Below are positions 11,059-21,638 of a stretch of 64,000 nt of DNA, one piece after another; the first letter of the stretch is position 1; every line of letters begins with the position of its first letter. The stretch lies in the NCBI GenBank assembly GCA_016707115.1, contig JADJIH010000030.1, positions 1 through 64,000 on the forward strand, written 5' to 3'. Below the pieces are notes generated by a model that was given only the letters and a program-made list of their open reading frames with translations, did no database searches and was not told the DNA's origin. The stretch is from Ignavibacteriales bacterium. Its GTDB lineage: Bacteria; Bacteroidota; Ignavibacteria; Ignavibacteriales; Ignavibacteriaceae. A program made the translations under genes and the position numbers.

Positions 11059-11849
11059 TATAAATATTTGTTATTTATATATATTGAATCCCACTCTTTT
11101 AGTCTTCCAGAGTCTTTTGTTGATGGAAATATATCAAAGATCGTAAAATTTCTATTTCTTAAATACTCATCCAATTCAAAATATTTTGGTGCTCCAGGGT
11201 AGTGATTATGGTTATTCATCTCGAGGACAATTATCATAGCCCTATCGAGCAAAGAATTTGCTCCTTTTAATACTTCCATTTCATAACCTTGTACATCTAG
11301 TTTTATTATTCCGATGGCTATATCTTTTTCAATAACACTATCAAGTGTTGTAATAGTGATTTCTTCACTTCTGCAAAAATTTAGGTCGCCTGAAAATATA
11401 GAGCTATTTTGATCAGGATTTAGATTAAAAATGGATGATGAAGTTACTCGAGAAGCTATGTTTATTTTAGAATTTAGTTCGATATTTCCAAGTGCTTTAT
11501 TAAACAAAACCAGGTTTTTAATTTTTTTTCTTCTTCAATTTGGTTGAAATTTTCTAGTATTGGTTCAAACATAGATCTTATTTTTTATAAAATTTCTTGC
11601 AAAAATTTCTGAGGTTGTTCCATCAGCGCCTCCAACATCTACTATTATTGAATTTTCGAAATGGAGTTTTTTTAGTAACTGAATAGATTTATCAATATGG
11701 GCATAGCTCTGATAATATTGATTCTCAATAAAATTTATTGTTTCACTTCTTAAGGCCTTTATAAATATGTATTTCAATGATGCTTGATTATACTTAATCA
11801 ATTTTGAAAAGACATCAATAAATATCTTTATAATTTGGATTATTTTCAA
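11058..11849 (-). pseudogene. FkbM-family methyltransferase, frameshifted
   Basis: A SAM-dependent methyltransferase of the FkbM family, which usually O-methylates sugars in surface glycans. The first piece (11565-11849) carries motif I as IIVDVGGADGTTSEIFARNF. The second (11058-11507) has NKALGNIELNSKINI, SEEITITTLDSVIE, then the typical FkbM segment IIKLDVQGYEMEVLKGANSLL and a C-terminal EMNNHNHYPGAP. The two are joined through a short frame reading FEPILENF-like. One or two indels between 11508 and 11565 explain the break. Total of about 263 codons, normal. It is the first gene of a two-gene minus-strand unit, overlapping the next start by one base. Confidence 0.85.
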
Positions 11850-12145
11850 TTTTTATCGCCTAATGTTTTACGGATAATATATAATTACTTAAATAATGCA
11901 AAGAGTGAAATAATTCATAATCTTGTTTAATAATATAATTAATTAAAAAAGTTTTAATTTTTTGATGAGACTTAGCAACTTATAATACGTTCATATTGAA
12001 AATCTCTTTCTTGAAAACTTAATATTATTATATAAATTTTATTTTGATAAAGCAGAACATTGCCGATGGGCATTTATTTATTTATTTGCATCTTAGATAA
12101 ATATTATATTATATTTCTTATAGTATTTATCACATAAGGGCTGGT
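11850..12145. other. AT-rich intergenic region
   Basis: About 300 bases between two divergent genes with no convincing open frame on either strand. It must hold the promoters of the FkbM gene and of lipoprotein copy A, but I see no clear TTTG/TAnnTTTG pair. The last bases, ACATAAGGGCTGGT before the ATG, are nearly the same as those before copies B (ACATAGGGTTCGGGT) and D (ACATAAGGGGCCTGGT) and contain the ribosome binding site. Confidence 0.5.
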
Positions 12146-13444
12146 ATGAAAAAATATTTGTGCTAATCAGTTTGTTTTCAGTTCTCATTTTTATTAGTTG
12201 TACAAGCAATCCAGTTGGGTCAAGAATATCCAAAAAGACTCTGGTAAAATTCTACTCAAGATCGATAAACAAAATGCACCGGAAAGTGTAGTATTTGTAA
12301 GCCTATCTCACAGAGAAAACCATCAACCGATAACTGGTACTTTAAATCTGCAGTCAGATTCAACAGCAGATATTTTATTTGAAAAATATTAATGCAGGAG
12401 AGGCATTTAAAAGTAGATGCAGAAGATGATAGTGGAATAGCTATACACGGGAAGCCGAAGTCCAAATATTTGCAGGATTCACATCACAAATATATTTAAC
12501 ATTAAATCCAACAGGATCTGGTGCAGGATCGATATATATTTCCGGTTACCTGGGGCCTACCATTTAAGTATCGTTGGATTGATTATCAGAATAACCCAAT
12601 CTTCTCCCTATTAATAGTTATTATGATAATCAAGGTGTTTCTCAAGCTAAAATTTATTTTGATGGTATTTAAAGTATTTGATGTGGTATGTTGGTTTGGC
12701 TAATAGTACAGCACACACACTCTATGCAGAATCCCAAGATGGAATATATTGGATACGACCAATTTCTTCACCAGTTTTAAACCCTGGTAATTATGGAACA
12801 TGGGATTCTCACACAGTTGCTCCAGGTCCTGTTATTAAAGATGGGCAATTGTATAAGATGTATTACTTGGGTTATAGTGATCCTTACGGTCAATACTCTA
12901 TAGGACTTGCGACATCGAGTGATGGAAAGATTTGGGAAAAATATCAATTCCCTGTAATAAGTGGCTCCACAGGTTGGGAGAGACAAATTTCTCCCCATTC
13001 AGTAATTAAAAAAGATGGAGTGTATTATCTATACTATGTTGGTAGAGATCAGACAGGTCAAGATAGAATAGGTGTTGCTTTATCGAATGATGGAACAAAT
13101 TGGGCTAAATATTCTGGGAATCCAGTATTAACACCCTCTCAAAGTTGGGAAGGCACTGGTGTATCATGGCCGGGAGTTATTTATGAAAATGGTACTTTTA
13201 AAATGGTTTATATGAAGGTAGGATATGAAAGTGACGCATTTGGTATGGCAACATCATCAGATGGAAAAATTTGGATAAAATCAGATAATAATCCAATTTT
13301 CAAAGCAGAAAATACTAGTAATGGATGGGCTTCAGACGATATTGCTTATCCTTGTTTTAAAAGCTGGCAATGAATAAGTCGAATCTATTATAGTGGTTTG
13401 GAATCAACAAGTATAAAATTGGATTTACAAAACTAATTCAATAG
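12146..13444 (+). pseudogene. lipoprotein copy A: shared N-terminal module plus GH43/GH130-like propeller
   Basis: A predicted lipoprotein. The signal peptide ends in an ISCT-type lipobox and is followed by SNPVGS. Next is a module of about 95 residues that recurs at 16857, 18203 and 19565 (SGKILLKIDKQNAPESVVFV ... FTSQIYLTLNPTGSG), probably a beta-sandwich. After the hinge TWGLP comes a five-bladed propeller with repeated units: WDSHTVAPGPVIKDG with YKMYYLGYSD, WERQISPHSVIKKDG with YYLYYVGRD, and WEGTGVSWPGVIYENG with KMVYM. This is the look of GH43/GH32/GH130 glycan-active enzymes or inactive relatives. The main intact stretch is 12678-13373; indels break it near 12230, 12390, 12440, 12560, 12660 and 13370. 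I cannot confirm catalytic residues. A terminator follows. Confidence 0.7.
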
Positions 13445-13466
13445 ACTCTTTTGCATAGGAATATTT

Positions 13467-13501
13467 AAAACCCAATTAGATTTTTATAATTGGGGTTTTT
13501 T
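13467..13501 (+). terminator. terminator after lipoprotein copy A
   Basis: Hairpin AAAACCCAATTA / TAATTGGGGTTTT with an AT loop, followed by a T-run, 22 bases after the stop of copy A. One C is unpaired in the stem. Confidence 0.7.
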
Positions 13502-13573
13502 AATTAACTATCAGTAGGTTTTAAAAACTTTATTTTTCTGCCGATAAGATTCTGATTTTTTTACTTAATATAA

Positions 13574-14827
13574 TCATCTTTTTATTCTCAGTATAATTCC
13601 CAGTTTTAACTCATAGAAATATATCCCACTGGTCAATTCCGATCCATTAAATTGGGCCTCATATCGACCTGCTTCTTTATATTCATTTACAATTGTTGCA
13701 ACCTCGTTTCCTAAAACATCATAAACTTTTAACGATACTTCATTAGCAAGAGGTAACTGGTATATAATTTTTGTGCTGGGATTAAAAGGATTTGGGAAAT
13801 TTTGTTCAAGCACAAATTTGTCAATACTTAAGAAATCAATTTCAATTACATTTGAGTATTCATATCTACCATTAAAATCGATTTGTTTGAGTTTATAAAA
13901 ATATTTTTCACTTGATAAATTGTAATCTGAGTAGAAATATTCTTTTGGATTTGAAGTTGTACCTTCACCTTGAACAAAACCGATTGTCCTAAAATCATTT
14001 TTTGAATCTTTCCGTTGAATTTCAAAACCATTATTATTCAATTCAGAGCTGTTTTCCCAGTTTAACACAATTTTTGGTTTTCAGTCTGTCCCGTAAAATA
14101 TGTCAATTCTACTGAAGAACACCACCTCCTCATTAATAGTTTTTAAATAGATAGATTCAGAAGCTCCACCAACACAATATCCTACATCCTGATTAGTGAA
14201 ACATACACAATACAAATCATTGTTTGTACTTGAACTCTGATTATACCAATTTAGGCCTCCATTAGATGTATATAAAATTGCTCCACCATTTGTGGTTTTC
14301 AACAGCGAACCATAAAAACCTGAGATCCAACCAGTTTATGTATCCACAAAATGGACTGCTCGATAATCAGTAGATATTGGAGAATTGATTGGGAACCAGT
14401 TTTGTCCGCCATTAGTCGTTTTTATAATTGTATTTCCGTCACCTACAGCATATCCAACATTCAATGATGGAAAACTAATCGAAACCAACATATTTGCTGT
14501 TCCACTTGATTGGACTATCCAATTATCTCCTCCACTAGTAGTTTTAATTATGGTTCCATTCGTGCCCACGAAATATCCTATAAAACTATTATGGAAAAAT
14601 CCATACTTAACGCGTTTGAGTTCCAGTGCTAATAACTGTCCAGGTCTCTCCTGAAATTAGTTGTTTTGTAACTTGTCCCAAATCATTAGCCATATATCCT
14701 GTTAATGAATCTGGAAAATAGATTGAAAAAACTTTAGTTGATAATACCTGCTGCTGGACATTCCACTGAGAAAACTTAGTTTGGAAAATGTTGATAACAA
14801 TAGGATGGTAAATACTAGAAAACGCAT
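13574..14827 (-). pseudogene. T9SS-secreted Ycf48-like propeller protein, frameshifted
   Basis: A secreted protein. The start at 14827 gives a signal peptide (MRFLVFTILLLSTFSKLSF). Then come several Ycf48/BNR-type propeller repeats, for example GTNGTIIKTTSGGDNWIVQ, VGYAVGDGNTIIKTTNGGQN and ILYTSNGGLNWYNQ. A fibronectin-like segment follows (NGFEIQRKDSK), and a T9SS type A sorting domain ends the protein (FVLEQNFPNPFNPSTKIIYQ, VYDVLGNEVATIVNEYKEAG, GIYFYEL). The sorting domain implies export through the Por secretion system and surface attachment or release. Indels lie near 14310-14330, 14075, 14570-14700 and 13600. With the last one repaired the stop could move to about 13530. It is antiparallel to its neighbours. 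Confidence 0.75.
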
Positions 14828-15182
14828 TGTATACTCCCTTGATTTATTTTTACTTTTAAATTAAATATGATCATACAATTTGAATTCGGAAGTTCAAAAT
14901 ATATGTCACTAAAATCATTTTAGATTTATTCAATCTTTTATATAAAATTCTAGTCTAAATTAGATTTTTAACTCTGTATAATCAAAATGAATTTATCAAC
15001 CTGTTTTAACATTATTGTTATTGGCTTATTCAAATCTGTCAATTACGATAAATATTAATTATCAAATAATGAAAAAATGTAAGGAGTTACTGTTTTTGTT
15101 TTTTAAGTTTAAACATTAAAAAATGGCTTATAAAACTCTTAATGATTTTTGATTAAAACCTTATGAAAACACAATAACTATT
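14828..15182. other. intergenic region, nothing recognised
   Basis: About 355 AT-rich bases between the divergent T9SS protein and flippase genes. I see no open frame of note, no RNA gene and no clear hairpin. It should contain both promoters, but no strong TTTG/TAnnTTTG pair stands out. Confidence 0.4.
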
Positions 15183-16662
15183 ATGGGAATAGTGATCCGA
15201 CAAAGTATTAAAACTACCATATTTACATATATTGGTTTTGCAATCGGTTATGTTAATACTCTTTTATTATTTCCATTGGTTTTATCCAAAGAACAAATTG
15301 GGTTATCGAGATTATTAATAAGTGTGTCGTTTTTATTTGCTACCTTTGCCTCTCTTGGTGCCGGTAATATACCAAATAAGTTTTCCCATATTTCAAAGAT
15401 GAAAAAAACAGCACAACGGTTTTTTATCTTTTTATTCTTTCGATTGGACTGATAGGATTTGTTTTGTTTGTAATCGTTTTTTTTCTGCTCAAAGATGTAA
15501 TCTTCGGTATCTACTCAAAAAATTCTCCTATGTTGCTGGAGTATTATTTCTACTTTATTCCATTCACACTAATTGTTGTATTTTCAACAATTTTTGAATC
15601 TTATCTAATTGTTCAACAGAAACCACTACTACCTACATTTGTTAGAGAAATTTGGATGAGACTATTAGTAATGCTGGGTTTAACAGCAATTTATTTCGGT
15701 TTTTTCACTTTCAGCACTTTTACGGACTCAATAATTATTTATTATTTCTTGGGTCTCTTGATTCTGGTCATTTATGTTAAAAGAGAAAAAATACTTTTTC
15801 TTAAACCGAATTTTCAAATAACAAAAAGCCCGCACTTTAAAGAGATGCTCGTCTTTGCGGGTTTTGTAATTATGGGTAACGCAAGTGCAACTATAATTGT
15901 TAACTTAGATAGTCTTATGCTTAGCGCATATTCTGGATTGGGCAGCGCAGGTATTTATGCAATTGCATTTTTTATTGCTGCTGTAATCGAGATTCCCAAA
16001 AGATCAATTTCGCAGGTTGTCATTCCAATTGTCTCTCAGGCAAATAAGGAAGGACATCGCAAAGTTAAAAGAATTGTATCAAAAACTTCTTTAAATCAAT
16101 TGATTGTTGGTGGTTTAATTTTTCTTGGCATTTGGTGTAATATTGAAATGTTTTTAAACTTATTCCAAACGGAGTAATATATGCACAAGGGAATGGGTAG
16201 TGTTTTATATTGGAATAAGTAATTGTTTGATATGGCTACAGGAGTTAACCAGGAAATAGTAGGCACTTCTAAATATTATAAAAAATTGATTTATTATTTT
16301 ATCTTTTCTTGTTGTTGTTGCTGTGATTACAAATATTATATTCATTCCTTTGTATGGGATTACAGGTGCAGCCATAGCTTCTGCAATATCAATTTTTCTT
16401 TTAACACGATCAGATTTTTGTTCTTACTATACGTTTTCCAAAATACAACCATTCTCATTAAATACATTAAAAGTTCTTGGCGTTTTTTTATTAACATTGT
16501 TAGTAAGTTATATTATAACACCAATTTAACAACTTTGTTCTTGATTTAATTCTTAGAAGCTTAATGGTTATGGTTTTATTTGGCGGATTGATGCTTTTAT
16601 TCAAAATCTCGGATGACATTCAACATATCGCTAATACAATTTATTTAAGAATAAAAAATTGA
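15183..16662 (+). pseudogene. Wzx-type polysaccharide flippase, frameshifted
   Basis: A multi-pass membrane protein of the oligosaccharide flippase family (MOP superfamily), which moves lipid-linked glycan units across the inner membrane. The start MGIVIRQSIKTTIFTYIGFAIG and the following LSKEQIGLSRLLIS are typical of the family. A long intact piece (15464-16177) has paired membrane segments and LVFAGFVIMGNASATIIVNLDSLMLS. The last part has ITNIIFIPLYGITGAAIASAISIF, a classic late flippase segment, and ends in IYLRIKN at 16662. About 490 residues in total, normal. Indels lie near 15430, 16165, 16280-16320 and 16530. It gives the glycan block its export step; no Wzy polymerase is recognised in the window. 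Confidence 0.82.
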
Positions 16663-16856
16663 TTTATTAAATCTTTTGTGTTCTCCAATCAAAAATAGTA
16701 TTAGTGGAACCGAATAAAATTTCAATTACTTATTATTGATAAAGAATTGTTAATTGATAACTAATATCACATCAATAAAAAATATTATATAATAATTACT
16801 TGCAATTAGTTTTCCTTTTTGTTAGTTTACAATCAGATTTTACATAGGGTTCGGGT

Positions 16857-18162
16857 ATGAAAAAATATTTGTGCTAATCAGTTTGTTTCAGTCCTCAATT
16901 TTATTAGTTGCTCAAGTGATCGGTAGGATCAGATAATCCAAATGACTCCGGGCAAAATTCTTCTCAAGATCGATAAGCAAAACGCACCGGAAAGTGTAGT
17001 CTTTATAAGCATATCTTACAAGAGAAAACCCCCAGCCAACAACTGGAGCATTAAATCTGCATCCGGATTCTACATGGCGGATATAGCTTAATACGAGAAT
17101 ATTGATACCGGCGAATGGCATCTAAGTAGATGCAGAAGACCACAGCGGATTAGTTTTGTACACTGGAGAAACAGAAGTCAGATATTTGGATTTACATCTC
17201 AGGTATATCTCATTAAATCCAACAGGCTCTGTACTGGCTCTATTTATATTAAGTATTTCTTGGGGTACGCCAACAAATTTTACTTGGATTGATTATCACA
17301 AGAATCCATTGATTACATTAAGCGGAAGTTACTTACTGGATAATATGCGCAATTGCACAGCCGGTAGTATTATTCGATGGTGGAATATATAAAATGTGGT
17401 ATCACGGTTTTAGGCGAATTGTAATGATCCCTATATATATTTTTTTGTATTGTGAATCCATAGATGGAATTAGCTGGACTAAATATCCTAATCCTATCAT
17501 TTATCCTGGTGGCTATAATACTTGGGATTCCAAAGCAGTATCGCCTGGTGCTGTTATAAAAGAAAATGGAATTTATAAAATGTATTATTGCGGATATTCT
17601 AATGAATATAATAACTGTCATATCGGTTACGCTACTTCTGTTGATGGAATAAATTGGGAAAAATACCCTCAACCAATAATAACTGGCACCACTGACTGGG
17701 AACATCAACTGATTCCCTCTTCTATCATAAAACTTAATAATCAATATTATTTGTATTACACGGGTAGGAATTTTCCAAATGATAGAATTGGTTAGCCGTT
17801 TCACAGGATGGTATAAATTTTTACAAAATATTCAGGTAATCCGATTTTTAATAAATGATCAAGCCTGGGAGTTAAGTGGTGTTGGAGAAGGAACCGTACA
17901 AAATGATAATGGTATTCTTAAAATGTATTATATGAACTCTCTTGAAACAGGTTTTGGAATTGCAACTTCAACTAATGGTATTAATGGACTAAATCAATTT
18001 AAATCCATTCTTTACTACTTCAAGTACATATAATAATTGGGCGGGGGATCATGCTCGTATCCTTCAGCTGTAACAGTAAATAATGAGTTACGATTATATT
18101 GTGGGGATGGTCCATCCACTTATAAGCATAGAATTGGTATGGTTAGAAAATTAAGTAACTAG
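16857..18162 (+). pseudogene. lipoprotein copy B: shared N-terminal module plus GH43/GH130-like propeller
   Basis: Second copy of the lipoprotein family. Leader, ribosome binding site and first codons are nearly those of copy A (MKKIFVLISLF in corrected frame). The shared module can be followed through many frame changes: KILLKIDKQNAPESVVF, then DAEDHSGLVLYTGETEV. The hinge SWGTPTNFTWIDYHKNP leads into the propeller. There WDSKAVSPGAVIKENGIYKM with YYCGYSNEY, WEHQLIPSSIIKLN with YYLYYTGRN, and WELSGVGEGTVQNDNG mark the blades. The propeller is closer to copy C than to copy A. The end is RIGMVRKLSN at 18162. It carries more indels than copies A and C. Same reservations about enzymatic activity as for copy A. 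Confidence 0.68.
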
Positions 18163-18202
18163 TTTAAGAACTATATATTTTAAAAACTGCAAATAGATTT
18201 TT

Positions 18203-19511
18203 ATGAAAACTTATTATTGCTTTCTGTTGTATCATTTATCTTCTTGTTCTTTTCATGCTCAACAAACCGGTCGGATCTGATAATCCAAATGACTCGGGCA
18301 AATTCTTCTAAAGATTGATAAGCAAAATGCACCGGAAACTGTAGTATTTGTAAAAGCATATCTCACAAGAGAAAACCACCAGCCGATAACTGGAGCATTA
18401 AATCTGCAATCGGATTCAACAGCTGATATTATTAGATAATATAAATGCAGGTGAATGGCATTTAAAAGTAGATGCAGAAGATGACAGCGGATTAGTACTT
18501 TACACAGGCGAAACCGAAGTACAGATATTTGCAGGCTTCACATCACAAGTATATCTAACATTAAATCCCACAGGATCTGGAACAGGGTCGATTTATATTT
18601 CAGTTACCTGGGGCGTTCCATTTAATTATAGTTGGATTGACTATTATAATAATCCTCTTATAGTGCCCGTAGGAAATATATATGATAATGTAGGGGTCGC
18701 TCAACCAGTAGTTATTTATGATTCCGGTTTATATACGATGTGGTATCATGGTTTAGAAGAGTTGAAGGAGAACCATGGAAAACTTACGTTATGTATAAGG
18801 AATCAGTTGATGGAATAAATTGGACAACATTCCCAAACCCGGTTATTTTCCAGGTAATGTTAATTCGTGGGATTCAAAATCTGTATCACCGGGTGCTGTG
18901 TTAAAAGAAAATGGTATTTATAAAATGTACTACTGCGGATATTCAGATGAATATGATAATTGGTATGTCGGTTTAGCAACATCAGTAAATGGAATTAATT
19001 GACGAAACACTCGCAGCCAGTTATTTATGGAACATATGGCTGGGAGCATCAAATTGTGATATCTTCAGTCGTTAAAATAAATAACAGCTACTATTTGTAC
19101 TATACAGGTAGAAATATGCCGGAATATAAAATGGGTGTTGCCATTTCTACCGATGGAATAAACTTTACAAAATATTCAGGTAACCCAATTCTTACCAATG
19201 ATAAACCCTGGGAACTAAATGGGACTTTAGATGGAAGTGTAATAATGGATAACGGCACTTTAAAAATGGTTTACATGAATTCCAATGCTTCAGGATTTGG
19301 TTTTGCTACTTCAACAGACGGATTAAATTGGATAAAAGACAACAACAACCCATTTTTTACCATCAACAATACAGCAAACAATTGGGCTGATGACGATATT
19401 GCTTATCCATCTTTTGTGAAGACGAACAATGATTACAGAATATACTATTGTGGAATTGGTGATAATAGTATTGTTTATAAAATTGGTTTGTTGAAAAAGC
19501 AGATAAATTGA
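18203..19511 (+). pseudogene. lipoprotein copy C: shared N-terminal module plus GH43/GH130-like propeller
   Basis: Third copy, 40 bases after copy B on the same strand. Its signal peptide differs from the others (a corrected frame gives LLLSVVSFIFLFFSCST), but the module follows the same sequence: NAPETVVFVKAYLTRENHQP, TGALNLQSDSTADI, AGEWHLKVDAEDDSG, then FTSQVYLTLNPTGSGTGSI. The hinge is TWGVPFNYSWIDYYNNP. The propeller has WDSKSVSPGAVLKENG, YKMYYCGYSDEYDN, WEHQIVISSVVKINN, YYLYYTGRNMP and WADDDIAYPSFVK. The frame is intact from 18999 to 19511 and broken near 18300, 18430, 18760, 18830 and 19000. Ends in GLLKKQIN. It reads in tandem with copies B and D, 53 bases before D. Confidence 0.72.
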
Positions 19512-19564
19512 AATTAATAATTTTAGACAGATAAAAATTAGATTTATTACATAAGGGGCCTGGT

Positions 19565-20856
19565 ATGAAAAAAATATTTATTCTCAGTAGCTTGTTTTTA
19601 GTTTTAATAATAATTGGTTGTTCATCCGATCCGGTTGGATCAGATAATCCAAAAGATTCGGGTAAAATTCTACTCAAGATCGATAAACAAAATGCGCCCG
19701 AAAGTGTGGTATTTGTTAAAGCATATCTAACCAGAGAAAACCATCAGCCGATAACAGGAACATTAAATCTTCAATCAGATTCAACAGCAGATATATTATT
19801 AGAAAATATAGATGCAGGTGAATGGCATTTAAAAGTAGATGCTGAAGATGATAGTGGTTTGGTTCTTTACACAGGCGAAACCGAAGTACAGATATTTGCA
19901 GGATTCACATCACAGGTATATCTAACATTAAACCCCACAGGATCAGGGACTGGCTCCATTTATATTAATGTTAACATGGGGTGTCCCGGGGTAATTTTAA
20001 TTGGATACAACAAAATAGTGGTACTAATCTCCAACTTCGTGATGTGTTCTTTATAAATGAAAATTTAGGTTGGGTAGTCGGCTCTCAAGGAAAAGTTTTA
20101 AAGACTACTGATGGTGGGAACTCTTGGCAAAATATTTCAATCAACACATCTGTAAGTTTAAATTCAGTATGGTTTGTTTCTTCTGAGATCGGTTTTATTG
20201 CCGGAAGCAATGGGTTAGTGTTTAAAACCATTGATGGAGGAATAACTTGGAATTCATTTACCTTAGGGTATAATATAGTTTTAAATGAAATACAGTTTAT
20301 TCAAAGTGAAATTGGATTTATAACGGGGGATAATGGGCTGATATTTAAAACAACTAATATGGGTACTTCCTGGAGTGTGCAGTATACAAATTCGTATGCT
20401 TCATTATTTGGATTAAAAATTCTTACTTCACAAGTTACTATAGTAACTGGAGAGGGTGGAATAATTTACAAAACAACTAATGCTGGTAATACATGGAATA
20501 CGGTAGCAGCAAACGCTAATTTCCAATGGATACAAGCTGTGGATTTTGTCAATAGTACAACTGGTTTTTCTGTATCTGGATGGGGAATTGTTCTTAAAAC
20601 AACTAATACCGGGAATTCGTGGTTTCAAACTGAGTATATTACATCAGAGCATTTAGAAGATATTACTTTTGTTAACAGCAGTAAGGGATATATTGTTGGT
20701 AACCACGGATTGATTCTTAGTACTTCAGATGCCGGACAATCATGGAATCCAGTGAACAGCGGGACTGATAAGTGGTTAAACTCCGTATTTTTTGTAAATG
20801 AAAACGCCGGTTGGGTAGTTGGTAGCGAAGGCGTTATTCTAAAATATTCAAACTAA
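19565..20856 (+). pseudogene. lipoprotein copy D: shared N-terminal module plus Ycf48-like propeller
   Basis: Fourth copy, with the cleanest lipobox (LIIIGCSSDPVGSD). The shared module is intact here: DSGKILLKIDKQNAPESVVF, YLTRENHQPITGTLNLQSD, GEWHLKVDAEDDSGLVLYTG, FTSQVYLTLNPTGSG. After the hinge TWGVPGNFNWIQ the protein switches to a different fold. It has six or seven Ycf48/HCF136-type repeats, such as LGWVVGSQGKVLKTTDGGNS, IGFIAGSNGLVFKTIDGG and GYIVGNHGLILSTSDAG, ending in GWVVGSEGVILKYSN. Only two indels at the module-propeller junction (19972-19995) separate the two long frames. It is the only copy with this propeller, which otherwise appears in the T9SS gene at 13574-14827. A terminator follows. 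Confidence 0.8.
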
Positions 20857-20871
20857 CACAAAATTTTTGAA

Positions 20872-20916
20872 GGGCACACATCAGTTAATGTGTGCCCAGC
20901 TATATCATTTCTTTTT
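20872..20916 (+). terminator. terminator after lipoprotein copy D
   Basis: Perfect nine-pair hairpin GGGCACACA / TGTGTGCCC with loop TCAGTTAA, followed by a T-rich tail, 15 bases after the stop of copy D. Confidence 0.8.
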
Positions 20917-20970
20917 AATCCCTCAATTAAACTTTATCTTTAAAAGAATAAATAATTATTTTTACTCTAT

Positions 20971-21638
20971 ATGAATAATCATAAAATTGATATACCCGGG
21001 AAAGATGATAATAGACAATATGACTATTCCCAAAATCAATCTCAGAACCGAGCAGAATATGATTATATCATTCAATTAGTTTCATCTGGTTCGAGAGTAA
21101 TAGATCTAGGTTGTGGTAACGGTTCCTTATTAAAAAAACTTGTTGAAGAAAAAAATGTAATTGCTCAAGGTATAGAAATATCTGTAAGTGGTGTTGAAGC
21201 TTGCAGGAATAAAGGATTAGATGTATTACAAAGCCGAATCGATGAAAAGCTACCATTCAAAGATTTAGAATTTGATTTTTCCATTTGTAATGTTACGATG
21301 CAAATGGTTATGTATCCGGAAGTATTGCTAAAAGAAATGAAACGAATTTCAAAATATCAAATCATCTCATTTCCAAACTTTGCATTTTATAAAAATAGAA
21401 TTGATTTACTTTTAACGGAAGAATGCCTAAGCCTATGTTATTTGATTACAAATGGTATAATACAGGACATATTCATCAGTTTTCAATTAGTGATTTTTAT
21501 GAATTATTGAATGATGTCGGCGGGATAAGAGTAGAACAATTACTTTGGTCAAAAACAAATAATACAATTAAAGATTATTTAAGCTTAATATTTCCAGATT
21601 TATTTATGGCAATTCCCATTTTTTACTTATCAAATAAG
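20971..21638 (+). pseudogene. metW: MetW-like methyltransferase, frameshifted
   Basis: A Rossmann-fold protein of the MetW family. Motif I is SRVIDLGCGNGSLLKKLVEE near residue 40. Next come GIEISVSGVEACRNKGLDVL, DEKLPFKDLEFDFSICNVTM and EVLLKEMKRISKYQIISFPN, the typical MetW order. The second part reads FDYKWYNTGHIHQFSISDFY and ends PDLFMAIPIFYLSNK. A single indel near 21420 joins the two; another in the T-run near 21620 would create a TAA just before the next ATG. As written, the frame runs on into the next gene. In most bacteria MetW pairs with MetX in methionine synthesis. Here it stands in a glycan locus, so a different substrate is possible. Confidence 0.72.

Noticed and set aside
12146..19511. 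Calling lipoproteins A-C definite glycoside hydrolases
   Set aside because: The five-bladed propeller pattern is clear, but catalytic Asp/Glu residues cannot be placed with confidence in the broken frames, so only a GH43/GH130-like fold is claimed.
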